Origin: Vombatus ursinus
Taxonomy: Eukaryota; Chordata; Mammalia; Diprotodontia; Vombatidae
DNA length: 64,000 nucleotides
Direction: 5' to 3'
NCBI RefSeq assembly: GCF_900497805.2
Contig: NW_020944351.1
Coordinates: forward strand, 2,922,239 to 2,986,238
Shown: positions 1-10,530 of the stretch, one piece after another
Layout of the letters: the number at the start of each line of letters is the position of its first letter
Numbering within the stretch: position 1 is the stretch's first letter
Notes under the pieces: generated by a model
The model's database searches: none
What the model was told of the DNA's origin: nothing
What the model saw: the letters and a program-made list of their open reading frames with translations, nothing else
Program-made: the position numbers and the translations under genes

Positions 1-59
1 GGGGAGTGGGCTAAATAACCTTTAAGGTTCCTTCCAGTTCTATGTCTGTGATCCTATGG
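1..59 (+). repeat. SINE 3' tail
   Basis: The end of a SINE enters from outside the window. The words ttccttccagttctatg and gatcctatg match the tail seen on many other SINEs here (ccttccagctctagatct..gatcct). Confidence 0.45.
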
Positions 60-385
60 GGTAACCCTGGCCAGTTCGCATCACTTCCCTGGGCTTCAGT
101 TTCCTCCTTTGTCAAAATAAAGGGGTTGGACTAGATCAGTGGTGTCAAACTCAAATAGAAATGGGGGCCACTAATCCATACATAAAGATCCCAGTGGGCC
201 TCATATTAACTTAGTTTTAAAATGTCATATTACCTATATTATAGTATTTTCATTTTAACTGTTTTCCATTGACATTTGAATCTGGCTGGGGATATCCTTC
301 AGAGTGTTGTGGGTGAGTATATGCCAGCTCTTCACTAGATGATCTCTAAGATCCCTTTTAGATCTAAGTTCAGTGATCCTGTCAC
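60..385 (+). repeat. MIR/THER-like SINE split by a hAT element
   Basis: The left part (60-136) carries the CORE and tail words cagtttcctcctttgtc and ggttggactagat. The right part (333-385) resumes with gatgatctctaagatccc and gatcctgt. The two halves join into one SINE once the DNA at 137-332 is removed. Confidence 0.6.
137..332. mobile_element. hAT-like nonautonomous DNA transposon (MITE)
   Basis: It begins cagtggtgtcaaac, typical of hAT termini. It is flanked by gactagat (129-136) and cactagat (333-340), an 8-bp TSD with one mismatch. The right end is decayed. It has no coding capacity and sits inside a SINE, so it is younger than that SINE. Confidence 0.65.
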
Positions 386-590
386 TTCACAAGGCAGCTC
401 CAGATTGAACTACTTCCTTATAGTTTAAGCCTTCTCCCCAGTTCCTAATTCCACCCCCTAGGAACAAAGCAAAATGCGTCTAAGCTTTCTTTCCTCTGAC
501 AGCTTATATTAAAACATTTGAAAATGGTGATTATGGCCCTTAACCAGCCTCACCTTCCTCCCAACTAAACTTTCAGTTCTCTAGGATAAT
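386..590 (-). mobile_element. L3/CR1-like LINE fragment
   Basis: Read on the minus strand it matches the L3/CR1 region before the 3' end. Plus-strand signposts are aaacatttgaaaatggtgat, atggccctt and actttcagttctct, which parallel the better-kept antisense L3 copy at 29632-30775. Confidence 0.5.
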
Positions 591-600
591 GACCCCTAAT

Positions 601-833
601 TTGAGGCAGTGACATAGTGGAAGAGTGGAGTTCAGTACTTGGACCCAGGAGGACCTGGGTTCAAATCCAACCTCACATATTTATCTCCTGTGTGGCTATG
701 GGAAAATTATGTAACCTTTTTGATTTGTGAAATAGGGATAATAATAACCTCATACAATGGTTGTAAGCTCAAGTAAGATGACATATGTAAAGTGTTCTGC
801 AAACATTAAATGCCATAAACTCTCATTATTATT
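601..833 (+). repeat. MIR/THER-like SINE
   Basis: The order is tRNA-like head (gtgacatagtggaagag), B-box-like ggttcaaatcc, CORE (tgtggctatgggaaaatta), then aaatagggataataataacc and a 3' end of cattattatta. It is nearly full length. Confidence 0.75.
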
Positions 834-1337
834 AACTTCTGCAAACCTTCTGATAAGGCCTGATTTCCAAGCTAGTCCTCATCCCGGGCGGCCTTCTGTG
901 GATACATTCTCCTCTTGAGGGTTTTTGGGAATAAGGAAGAAGATATTTTTGTGAAAGTTTGGCGAAGCACTAATTAAGTGGTGGTAATGAAAAGTAAAAT
1001 AACGATTGTTTTCTCAGTTAGACTTACTCTTAAGGATAATTGCACACAAACTGTTGGGTGATTAGGGACCAATCCACTAGAAAGAGAAGGAAAAAAAAAA
1101 CTCTGAAAATGCTTATGGGGAGTTAGGCCAGCATGTAATTGGCCCTAAAAATCCTACCAAAAAACCCAAATGGAAACATATATGATCCCTCTAGAGAAGT
1201 GTAAATCCTTATCATTGAGTGGGTACCAGAGTGTCGTTGCTTAGGGTATGCACTGGTGTCTGGGGAAAGGTATGTCTGCCCAATGGCAACAGGGGATAAA
1301 TGGTTTTTCCTGCACTAATTTTGAGTCTATTAAGACA
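834..1337. other. No gene seen; mostly unique DNA
   Basis: I find no coding exon, RNA gene or clear repeat here, only a short A run near 1090. Confidence 0.5.
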
Positions 1338-1545
1338 GAGAGGTTGCGATGTAATGGATAGAATACCGACCTTGGAGTCAGGAAAATCTGGGTTTAAATT
1401 CTATCTCCAATAATTGCTAGCTGTATGATGTCACTTCCTTTTTCTGGGCCTCAGTTTCCTTGCCTGTAAAATTGAGGCAGTTAAACTAGATGGTCTCTTG
1501 GGGTTCCTTCTTAGATCTAGCTCTGTGACTCTTATGATCCTATAA
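1338..1545 (+). repeat. MIR/THER-like SINE
   Basis: Head (atgtaatggatagaatacc), B-box-like gggtttaaattc, CORE (tgggcctcagtttccttg) and the tail agatggtctcttgggg..gatcct are all present in order. A short aataaatgtttgttgaattg piece like an L2 3' end follows. Confidence 0.75.
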
Positions 1546-1593
1546 TAAATGTTTGTTGAATTGAATTTATTTATATCAATGGAGGGTTTTGTT

Positions 1594-1740
1594 AAAATCA
1601 TGGGTCCTTGAAGTATTATAGTACAGATAAGGAAACTGAGGCCTAGAGAGATTAAGTGACTTAACCAAGCTCGCACAGCTAGTAGATAGCAGAGCCTGAA
1701 CTCAAACCCAGGTCTCTCAGTTACATGGAACTTCTACTTT
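1594..1740 (-). repeat. MIR/THER-like SINE
   Basis: Antisense CORE words appear: gataaggaaactgaggcc, taagtgacttaacc, cacagctagtagatagcag, then ctcaaacccaggtctctc from the head. Confidence 0.7.
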
Positions 1741-1989
1741 TTGCCACACCACAGAAAATGAACAGAAGATGACTGTGATGCAAATAACTCTATAAAACTA
1801 ATCATGTGGAAACGTGCATTTGCTTAAGACTAAAAGGAAAAAGAAAAGATTTGACAAAACCCAAGCCTCAGTTATGAACAATGAAGAATGCACATTTAAG
1901 AAAATAATTTCCCCAAACACAAGCAAATCGATGACCTGTCTCCATTCTTGCCTTGAGTGCGATACTGGTTTGTTTTCTCTTTTTAATAG

Positions 1990-2114
1990 CACACACGATT
2001 GTTGATGACATTTTAAGTGAATCGCTTGCTGAAACACTGAAGATTCATTCTCCAGTCCCCCCAACTACACCCCCCACTAGCACCACAGAGCCAATTTGCC
2101 ATGAGCAAATAAAA
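1990..2114 (+). CDS. Candidate internal coding exon, gene unknown
   Basis: A 125-nt open stretch lies between an acceptor-like tract (tttgttttctctttttaatag, AG at 1988-1989) and a donor-like AAA|gtaagc (GT at 2115-2116). It would enter in the third-codon frame (first two bases finish a codon) and leave on a codon boundary. The reading is helical and acidic first (TIVDDILSESLAETLKIHS), then a Pro/Thr linker (PVPPTTPPTSTTEP), then ICHEQIK. It lies in DNA with no recognisable repeat. I do not recognise the protein; a disordered scaffold-type protein would fit the composition. It could also be chance, since it is short and no second exon is visible. Confidence 0.4.
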
Positions 2115-2375
2115 GTAAGCATCAAAGAGATTCCTTTTCTCTCCAAATGGTGAGGAAATCTATTCCTTTTTGCATGTTTCATGCTCGAAAAGGTTAGTGT
2201 GGCCTTTGAAAATACCACACACTGTTAATGATTTCCAGGATGCACTGACATGTTCGGGGGACATCTTTACCTTTTGAAAAATGCCGCCTCTGTGGGCTTA
2301 CCTTAATAAGCAGCTTGTTCATTTGGAATCTTGCAAAGGCCAATTTTGAGGTGGGGTGGTGGTTTTATGTGTATG
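2115..2375. other. Unique DNA downstream of the candidate exon
   Basis: No repeat or gene is recognised. It would be intron sequence if the exon at 1990-2114 is real. Confidence 0.4.
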
Positions 2376-2520
2376 TATATATACATATACATATACATAT
2401 ATATATACACACACATATATACGTATACACACATACACACAGAGAGACACAGACACATATATGTGTGTATATATATATCTATATACATAGATATATATAT
2501 ATATACATATATATATGATA
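2376..2520. repeat. AT/AC compound microsatellite
   Basis: Alternating ta, ca and ga dinucleotides run for about 145 bp. The open frames here, rich in Tyr and Ile, come from this repeat and are not genes. Confidence 0.95.
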
Positions 2521-2662
2521 CAAAATATAAAGATACCTGCTGTGGACAGGGTGGAACTATATACCAAATTCTCATACCCATGGTGCTATTTCTCCCTCCA
2601 ATGTCAGCAAATTGCTGTACCTTTAAATAATACCCATTGTTGACTGTTTTGAATCTCAAAAT

Positions 2663-2950
2663 CATTCTTTTTTTTAATTAAAATTTTTTTTCAATTCATA
2701 AGCATCTATTTTCTCTCCTCCCTCTCACTCCCACTCCCCATTGAGAAAGGGGTGGAACAAGAAACATAACCTTTGTAGCAAATATACTTAGTCTACAGCA
2801 AAACAAATTCACACATTGGCCATGTCTAAAAAGGTATGACTCATTCTGCATATTGAGTCACTATGTATCTCTCAGGTGCTGGCTAACATTCTTCATCATC
2901 TACGCTCCAGAATTGTGTCACCCTCATTGTTAATGCCTTTTCAAATACCA
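2663..2950 (-). mobile_element. L1 3'-UTR fragment
   Basis: It begins with a T-rich stretch (antisense poly-A), then ttcataagcatctatttt, agcaaaacaaattcac and cattggccatgtc. The same words occur at 43510-43790, so both are 3' ends of the same marsupial L1 group. Confidence 0.6.
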
Positions 2951-2955
2951 GTCAT

Positions 2956-3036
2956 AAGAATCTACCTTTATAGCTATGTGACCCTGGGCAAGTCATTTAA
3001 CCGCAATTGTTTAAAAAAAAAAAGAATCTACCTTTA
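2956..3036 (+). repeat. Very short 5'-truncated SINE with perfect TSD
   Basis: Only the CORE (tagctatgtgaccctgggca..catttaacc) and an A run remain, about 50 bp. It is bounded by identical 15-bp repeats, aagaatctaccttta at 2956-2970 and 3022-3036. The direct repeats and A tail indicate target-primed insertion with an L1-type tail. Confidence 0.85.
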
Positions 3037-3093
3037 AATTCAGTGGCTTCCTTCCTTGTGAAGTTATAGAAACTCAGTTTCACTTCTCTATTA

Positions 3094-3216
3094 CAGGGGT
3101 GGGGAAGCTGGCCTCAAGGCCCCTTAATAAAAGGAAGTTTGGACTCAGTCAAAGGGCCGAACTTGAGGACCTAGAGGGCCACATGTGACCTCAAGGCTGC
3201 AGGTTCCCCACCCCTG
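3094..3216. mobile_element. hAT-like MITE, internally deleted
   Basis: It starts caggggtggggaag and ends ggttccccacccctg, the inverted ends of the family whose full copy lies at 16807-17009. The left half is mostly missing. No clear TSD remains. Confidence 0.75.
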
Positions 3217-3613
3217 ACTAAGGTTTTAGGAGAAAGAGCAACAAGAAGTCAGCTATGCTATATTTATATTGTGTATCTTTGAAAAAGGAGGAAACAATAA
3301 CATGTAGTAGTTCTACCCCTGTGGTGTGATCATGGCCAAGTACCTTTCTCTTGCCATGCCAAAGTTTTAGTAGGGTACCTGTTCAATAGAAGTCAGTGGC
3401 ACTAGATGGCAGTCAAAAAAGCATGTACTTTTGTAGGCCTTATTCCAAGCAGCATAGTGTCCAGGACTAGGCACGTGACTGATTTTGCTGTCCTCTGGCC
3501 TGGTCATACACAGCTGGCACCTAGGTCCGAGATCTGGGTGCCACATTTTTGGAAGGGCATTGATAAAGATTGATAAAGTGGAAGTTATCCAGAGGGGAGC
3601 AACCAGGATGGTA

Positions 3614-3790
3614 AAAAGCCCTTGTTCAGTCATTTTTCAATCACGTCTGACTCCTCATGACCCCGTTTTGGGGTTTTCTTGGGAAAGACACTGGAGTGGT
3701 TTTGCCATTTCCTTTTCCAGCTCATTTTACAGATGAGGAAACCGAGAGAAACAGAGTGAAGTGACTTGCCCAGGGTCTCGAGATCCTAAC
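3614..3790 (-). repeat. MAR1 CORE-SINE, 5'-truncated
   Basis: The antisense RTE-like tail (ttgttcagtcatttttcaat, gtctgactcctcatgacccc, ggggttttcttggg) is followed by antisense CORE (cattttacagatgaggaaac, agtgacttgcccagggtc). The tRNA-like head is lost. Confidence 0.8.
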
Positions 3791-3792
3791 TG

Positions 3793-3886
3793 GATTTGTT
3801 CTGTAAAATTTGGATTCAGTCGAAAAGCCACACTGAAGGATTTAGAACGCCACATGTGGCCTTAAGGCTGCAGGTTCCCCACCCCT
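3793..3886. mobile_element. hAT-like MITE, right half only
   Basis: It runs from tggatttgttctgtaaaa to ggttccccacccctg, the right half of the 16807-17009 element. The left half is absent. Confidence 0.75.
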
Positions 3887-4311
3887 GGTTAGGGAAGTAG
3901 GATAGTTACCAAAAGGTTGTCTCTTGGAAGGAAGGATTTCATTTGTTTTGTTTGGTTGGCCCAAGATAAAAGAACCAAGAACAATGGGTGGGAGTTACAA
4001 AGGGACAAATTGAAGTTTGATGTCCTCAAAACACTTTCTCCTGATGACAACCAGCCCACAGCAAGATGGTCTGACCGCCTCTGGAGGAAGTGAGAGCACC
4101 AATATGGAGATCTAGCAAAAGCTGCCAATAATGTGTAAAAAAATTATGCAGGTGCCCTTTATCCCTTTACCCCATTTCTCTTTTTCAAACATTTCTTACG
4201 TACCTTTTTTAGTCATTTTCTTTCTCTTTGGTGTTTCAATGAGTTGGGTTTTTTTTTTAATTTTTTGGGGTTTTTTTGTTTGTTTTTTTTTTGAGAAGAA
4301 CATAAAAAGCA

Positions 4312-4532
4312 TAAAGATGCTTCGGGGCACAGCGGTTTAAGAGATGACTTCCAAGTTAGGACGTGCTATCTCTTATATGTACCAGCTGTGTGACTTGGGG
4401 CAGATCACTTAACTTCTCAGTGCCTCTGGCAGCTCCCTAAGACTCTATGTGTTGTAAAACAGCTGCAGATCTGCATTGGTAGAGAGAGTTTCTTCACTGT
4501 GAGTTCCTTATGCCAAAGAAACCAAAGATCTA
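4312..4532 (+). repeat. CORE-SINE with alternative 3' tail
   Basis: The CORE (ccagctgtgtgacttggggc, cacttaacttctcagtgcct) is followed by a different tail: agctccctaagactctatg, gcattggtagagagagttt, ttccttatgccaaagaaacc. A copy at 27500-27735 has the same tail type. Confidence 0.6.
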
Positions 4533-5684
4533 CCGAAAAATGAAGAGCAGAGGACCTTTTGAACCCCTGACTTGGCCGTCTTGGCTAGAAATCCTATTAC
4601 ATATAGTTTAATGAAAATGTCAAGGGGGGAAAAGTTAGATAGGAAATGGATATTCATCTATATTTCCTGGGGGATTAAAAATTCTTGATTATACCATCTG
4701 AACTAGACATTAAGAAGTCCATTGGACAGCCATTTAGGATTCATTAGCATAAAGAGGCTTCCTTGAGCCTTGAGGAGGAGAGAAAAGGTATTATAAATCC
4801 TTTTTAAGAAATAAAGCCAAAACCCCCTATAAAGCATTTTGCCACACAAGAGAGAAGCAATTTCCTTGTTACTGCTTCAATTTCTTAAATCATCTGGCTT
4901 CATAGATCAACACTAACTCTCTTTAAATCCAAAAAATGAAATTCCATCCGATGATTCATTACCCAGGGTGAGCTACAAATTGCAATTTGTGATTCAGGTA
5001 TTTCTTCTAGGACTCTTGGGGACAACGATTTGTCCAAAATAACAGCATCTACTCCTACCCCTACCCTATACATATGTGTAAATACAGGTAATTCATCTGG
5101 TCAGAATTGTATATACATGATAAAAAATGTTCTTGCTGTGCCTGGGCAAGATATTTTAGTCTTGGAAGATTGGTTCCTGGCTGGTATCCAGATTGATACT
5201 ACACTAGGGGATGTGATCTAATGGCAGAGGTCTTGTGAGAACTTTCCTCGGGCTCCCAGCAGCATGCCACAATCAATAGTTTTTAGCCAGAACCCTTTTG
5301 GTAGGATGAACTGGAGTATTCTGGATTTTCCTCCATTAGTGTAGGAACCACAGCCTGAAGGACCAACTTAGGGGGTCACAGCAGAACATATCAGCCCATC
5401 AATGTAAGGGCAAGGGGTTATAGGGGTGCCAGTAGCCACTATTAAGATAGAAGCTTTGGAGAAACAAACAGTCAAATGAATTCTCAGTTCTTTAGCCCTC
5501 TCTGAATTTTTCTGCCTCCTGATCTAGCATCAACCACTGGCCTGAAACTCTTTTTCAAAAGCTAGTCTTACCCACCCACCCCACCCCACTTCCTGCCCTC
5601 CACCTGAGATTTTGGTGCTTTGCAGATTTCTCTGATAGCAACCTGATCTGGTTTTTTTGGTTACTTAATTACTTGGTCCCCCTC
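4533..5684. other. No gene seen; largely unique DNA
   Basis: No repeat family or spliced coding exon is recognised. Short open frames here show no domain I can identify. Confidence 0.45.
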
Positions 5685-5694
5685 GGTAGAGATT

Positions 5695-5932
5695 TGGGCA
5701 GCTAGGTGGTGTGATGAATGGAATGTAAGGCCTGGAATCAGAAAGACTCCTTTTCCTGAGTTCAAACCAGTCCCAGATACTTATTAGCTGTATGACCCTG
5801 GGCAAGTCACTTGTCCCTGTTTGCCTCAGTTTTCTCATCTGAGGAAATGGCAAACCCCTCTAATGTCTTTGCCAAGAAAACTCCGAATGGGGTCATGAAG
5901 AGTTAGACATGACTGAGAAATGACTCAACAAA
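5695..5932 (+). repeat. MAR1 CORE-SINE, full length with TSD
   Basis: Head (gggcagctaggtggtg), B-box-like gagttcaaacc, CORE (tgaccctgggcaagtcac) and RTE-like tail (gaggaaatggcaaacccc, tttgccaagaaaactcc, ggggtcatgaagagtt) are all present. Flanks are ggtagagatt (5685-5694) and ggcagagatt (5933-5942), a 10-bp TSD with one mismatch. Confidence 0.93.
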
Positions 5933-5942
5933 GGCAGAGATT

Positions 5943-7143
5943 AATTTTGTGAACACCTAGCTAGGGGATGGCCACTTGGGTGTCACATCTGCCTCTGTTA
6001 GCACCATCCTCAGAGTCAAAGTTAAACCATCTATACACAATAGAAGTACTGCAATAACTTCTCATTCAACTGCCTTCCATACTAGGAGTTCTTAAGTAGC
6101 AATGACTATGCTTTGGCAGGACCTCACGTCCATTTGTTGAGAGTCTATCTTTGTTCTGTAAAATTTGGATTCAGTCAAAAGTCAAAAGGATCTAGGAGGT
6201 CACATGTGGCATCTAGGCCCCAAGTTCCCCACCCCTGATCTATAGTGTTCTTGGTATCAACCAGACTCCCAGAATCTTTCTTTTCTACCCTCTAAACCAC
6301 ATAATCTACTTACCTATTCCATAAGGTCTCTCCCCATATATTATACAAGGTAAACCTTTTTGGAGATATTTCATCACAAAATGAATGATTTCATTTTGAG
6401 CAGTTAACACATGCATATGAAAAGAGATAATGATTAAAGTACCAGTTACCTTATGTTGAATGTATACATAGTTTATACCTCCTCTGGATTATATTCTCCC
6501 GATTCTCACTTGTATTGATGGTTGAGGTAGCTAGAGGGCTGCTAACTGCTGTTATTCTTCAGGATTTTAAGGATTTTTTATCCTGAGGATCTGAGTTTCT
6601 AGTCCTACTGCTTATGAGCCCTCATTGGTGTGCTTCCCACTAACGATCAACCAATAGACTTAATTAGCTTTTTAGAAAAGCTATTTACTAAGGTGGTATA
6701 GTGATGATAGTGGTTACAAAAACATTCCCCTCCAAGCTTGGGACACACTCTCCTACAACAAATTTAAAGTGCAGAGTTAATGAAGCTCTTGTATAGAGAA
6801 CACATGGGGCCAAGGGCTACTTCTAACTCCTCACCCTGGAAGTCCTTTTCCTTCTTTGTGGGCTCCCCATGAAATTTCCCTTAGGTGTAGCTCTCTGCTG
6901 GGCTCTGAAAGTCACTCTTATTATAAAGTTCAGAGCAGGGACTTTTCTGGACCACAAGGGGTCACACTCTCTGAACTTGCTACCCTCCTAGGGTAACTGT
7001 CTTTCTGAATCTGTCTGTATTTGCTTTCACTGCCATTGGCCACATCTGTTCTAATAGCTACTGCCAATCATTCACAAACAGTGGTGTGGCCTCTGGATCT
7101 CCCAAACTCACAGGGTCACTTCCATCTTCGAATTAAGCTATCA
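5943..7143. other. No gene seen; unassigned DNA around a hAT half
   Basis: Apart from the hAT half at 6151-6236, nothing is firmly recognised. The stretch at about 6600-7140 has the feel of an old dispersed repeat but I cannot assign a family. Confidence 0.4.
6151..6236. mobile_element. hAT-like MITE, right half only
   Basis: It runs from tttgttctgtaaaatttgg to caagttccccacccctg, with the internal words ggattcagtcaaaag and cacatgtggc of the family at 16807-17009. Confidence 0.75.
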
Positions 7144-7472
7144 CCAAGCCTTTACTTTAGTAAGTGCGTACTATGTCAAGTACTGTGCTAAGCCTTGGGG
7201 ATACAAAGAGAAAGCAAAAGTAGTTCTTGACCTCAGAGTTAGCAGTCTAATGGGAGAAGACAACATCTGCATTAGGACATACAAGATAAATACAGAGTAG
7301 ATGAAAGGTGGATGGTGAATGGAAGGTAACCTTATAGGAAATGACACTAGCAGCAAGGGGGACTGGGAAAGGTTTCCTAGAAAGGTGATGCTTTAGCTGG
7401 ATCTTAAAGGAAGCCAGGGATTCTAAAGGGTTATTAATTATAAGGGAGAGCATTCTAGGCATGAGAGAGAAC
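7144..7472 (-). mobile_element. L2-like LINE 3' end
   Basis: Plus-strand signposts of an antisense L2 end occur in order: gcgtactatgtcaagtactg, tgctaagccttggggatac, ctaatgggagaagacaac, gggactgggaaaggtttcc and gcattctaggcatg. Confidence 0.75.
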
Positions 7473-7999
7473 CCCTTTACTTTTTACTCATTTAGTTCGA
7501 GCTCAGTAATCTTCCCGCTCCACAACCAATGAAAAGATTTCATCATCATCACACAGTCCTAGCCCCTCCCTCCATTATGTATAGCCAGAAAACTATTTTC
7601 TCAGGTTTCCACTTGGAAAAGACTCTGCCAATTGCTTACTTGAAATCAAATAGAAATATCTATGCATCTTCTAAAGACTGGCCCTCCCCATAGGACAGTC
7701 AATTGCTATTACACATAAGTAATTAAGGGACCATTGGATAGGATGTGGTTGATTCTTTTTTTATTATATATTGTCATCCTTAACCCAAAACATCATTTCT
7801 GTTGTTATATATTCTTTAACTATGTGGCTATTCTGTGAATACTATTTTGATCTATTTAAATATTAACCAGGCAAACAGCCAGCAACCATCTACAACCTCA
7901 TAAAACTGTAGTAATTACCTTTTATGCCCGAAAGATTGATCAATTCTGCCTTCAAGGGTGTCACTCACATCGCATTCTCAGTGTAGAGAAGTAGGGAAA
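7473..7999. other. No gene seen; unique DNA
   Basis: No repeat or exon is recognised. Confidence 0.4.
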
Positions 8000-8140
8000 A
8001 TCAGAATCGGAGTCAAAAACCTTAAGTTTGATTCCTGGCCTGGATATTTGCTAGCTTTATATAAGTTCATGGACAAATCCTCATCTGTAAAATAAGGACA
8101 ATAATAATTATATTACCTGCCCTACCATAACAGAGTTCTG
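8000..8140 (+). repeat. MIR/THER-like SINE fragment
   Basis: It shows agaatcggagtcaaaaacc, tttgattcctggcctgg and tcatctgtaaaataaggac in order; it is diverged. Confidence 0.55.
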
Positions 8141-8287
8141 GTGATCCAATGGGGTAAAGCAGGGAAAGAGTGCTGGAATCGTGACATGTTACATGAACGC
8201 AAATGTGTCTAACATGCACACGTGAAGACAAAATAGAGTTGTTACTATATTACACGTGAAGTATGGTCTTAGGTGAGACTGTAACTC

Positions 8288-8312
8288 TTCTTCTTCTTCT
8301 TCTTCTTCTTTT
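8288..8312. repeat. (CTT)n microsatellite
   Basis: About eight perfect ctt units. Confidence 0.95.
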
Positions 8313-8837
8313 TAAAAAGTATCAATGATAAAGAAGCACATTGTTTCAGACCATATACAAATGTTAACTTAGCTGTTGGTATTCCAGATGTGTGATCCTT
8401 GTGTAGTGACTAGTATGTGATTCTGTAAGGCCTGAACCTTATCAATCTTGACATTCCTGCCTTAAATAAAACCAGCACAAAGAAGGAAGTTGCAACTAAG
8501 TGGAAAGATGGTTCATAGATTCCCACTGTAGAGGCAAATAAAGGAATGGTACCGTTGATTTTATCACATATCCAAAGGCAGCAAGAAATATCATTTCATG
8601 GGACATTTGATCATATATTAACATTGATCATAACAAGTACAGTATTTGTAAAAATTGGAAAATATTTGCAGCATATATGCCAATATTTGTTATGAAGATG
8701 AAGAGGTCAATGGATTTTTTTTATAAGGAACAAAATAAGATCCTCCCAAATTAAATCAATGTTATTTTGTTATTCAGTGATTTCAATGTAAACATGAGGA
8801 TGGTGACCAGAATTGGAAATTGTGAGTCAGGGACAAG

Positions 8838-9132
8838 GAATAACAACAACAACAACAATAATAATAACTAATAATAGCTAACATTTATATAGTACCTACT
8901 ATGTGCCAGGCACTGTGCTAAGCAATTTAGAATTATTATCTCATTTGATCCTCACAACCACCCTACGAGGTAGGTGTTATTATTTTCCCCATTTTACAGG
9001 TGAGGAAAGTGAGGCAAACAAGAGTTAAATGACTTGCTCAAGGTCATACATCAGGTGTCTGAGGCCAGATCTGAACTCAGGTCTTCCTTACTCCAGGCCC
9101 AATACTCTATCCACTGTACTACCTAGTTGCCT
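8838..9132 (-). repeat. MIR/THER-like SINE with (AAC)n/(AAT)n 3' end
   Basis: Antisense: an aacaacaac/ataataataa run, tacctactatgtgccaggc, tctcatttgatcctcac, cattttacaggtgaggaaa, then head words tatccactgtactacctag. It interrupts the RTE copy at 8540-10530. Confidence 0.85.
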
Positions 9133-9596
9133 TAGACAACACAGAAGCCTCATACCTATTTATCATAAATAATTTCTTCAAGAGAATAAATGGAAGGTGA
9201 TGGACATGATGAGCACTGAATAATGTCACAAAAAATGAAATGAATTCTATTTTAATAGATAGGAAATGACTCATCATTCATGAATCATCTGTACACTCGG
9301 ACCACTGACTTGTTAGAGGAAACATCAAAATTGGCATAAAGAGAGAAGAATAAAAATGAGAAGCTACGTGTAAAAGGAATTACTTAATCCTGATCTATTT
9401 AAAGTAGTTATTGATTTAAAAAATGGTAATGGACAGAAGAAGGGACGCAGAAATAGAATGCGAATAATTTTATGCAGAATATTAGCTGGTATAAATCAAT
9501 TGCCTTAACAAGGAGACCAGAAGAGCCTAAAAAAGCATCTCAGCTAGGAAGTACTTGACCTGCTTGCTGAGTAGAGAGAGATGGCCACCAAAAATC

Positions 9597-9702
9597 CCCT
9601 TAATAAAAGGATTTGTCCTATAAAACTTGGACTCAGTCAGAAGGCCGCACCCAAGGCCCTAGAGGGCCATGTATGGCTCAAGGCAGCAGGTTCCCCACCC
9701 CT
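9597..9702. mobile_element. hAT-like MITE, right half
   Basis: It runs from ccccttaataaaaggattt to aggttccccacccctg; internal ggactcagtcagaaggcc matches the full copy at 16807-17009. It lies inside the RTE remnant. Confidence 0.8.
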
Positions 9703-10530
9703 GGTTTAGAACATAAACTTATTTGTAAAATTTTATGGAGATGAGTGGTGGAAGATTATGAGCAGTATCACCTCCCAAAGTAGAGAGAAGAGGTAGAAGC
9801 TAAATCTAGTTAAAGAAAGCTAGGTGAGAGACATCTGTAATCCAAGTAATCTTGAGGGCCTTTTTTTAATGAGGGTGATCTGTACACACATAGAGGAGAG
9901 ACTCACTAAAGAGTTAAGTGATTACTTAATTAATTAAGTGATTGCTCATAGCAATCTGGTAGGTTTTCTCAAGCAATATTCCACACTAGACCAAATCTTT
10001 ACCATCACATAACTAAGTCAAAGATGTAGAAAATCCAAGTTCTCACTATCCTTATTGTTTGCTGATTATTAAATAAATCACTTCACTAATGCAAAACAAA
10101 GTTCCCTTTCAACAAAATGTCTCCTCTCTACCAAAATTATGCAAGATTTCATGAAAGATTTTAAGACAGAGATAGCATGTTTGTCTCCTTTTGTTCCTAA
10201 TCATTAGGCAAGGCATAAAACAGAGAGGCATGTGCTTACAAAGGTGATCTCCCCTGTGATGAAGGAGGACCATCACTGACTCAAGGCCCAAAAGGGCTTT
10301 CCTATAAGTGAAGAGTTTCTCAAAATGCCCCTGACTGAAGCCCCAGGACATGGAGTCCTGGTTCAATGTGGAGCCTCCTGGAAGAGAGCCTCACCTACTC
10401 AAAAGATTTCAGCATCCACTGTCCACACAGGAAGAACCAAGTAGTCAAAATACGTCTATTGCCCAGATTATGATATTTAATGATAAAATCTTCCAACCCA
10501 CTTACAAAGAATTATTGTTGAACTGTTACA

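Larger units (their letters stand above)
3525..4110 (+). mobile_element. L3/CR1-like LINE 3' region, interrupted
   Basis: The left part (3525-3618) has ttatccagaggggagcaacc and ggatggtaaaaa. The right part (3890-4110) has ggttgtctcttgg and aacaatgggtgggagttac. Both belong to the end of the L3/CR1 reading frame and its 3' UTR, and are separated by a MAR1 and a hAT piece. Confidence 0.6.
8540..10530 (+). mobile_element. RTE LINE: endonuclease then reverse-transcriptase remnant
   Basis: The plus strand reads, with frame changes, as an RTE pol. Near 8740-8830 is the endonuclease pattern FSDFNVNM (family GDFNA.VG). After a SINE insertion, about 9215-9350 reads VTKNEMNSILIDRK..SVHSDH.LVRG, matching family KNEIDYIL..SDHRLVRAK. 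After a hAT insertion (9597-9702), the RT finger and thumb remain: QILTISQV-like near 9990, a KTKWMKNIYCPDY-like match near 10430-10470. Order and strand fit one 5'-to-3' copy of about 1.6 kb. It has many stops and frame breaks and is inactive. Confidence 0.7.

Noticed and set aside
2303-2665. Several overlapping open frames rich in Tyr, Ile and His
   Set aside because: They lie in the AT/AC microsatellite and are open on both strands, as dinucleotide repeats are.
6600-7140. Possible LTR-like dispersed repeat
   Set aside because: I saw no inverted terminal dinucleotides, direct long repeats or internal gene remains, so I leave it unassigned.
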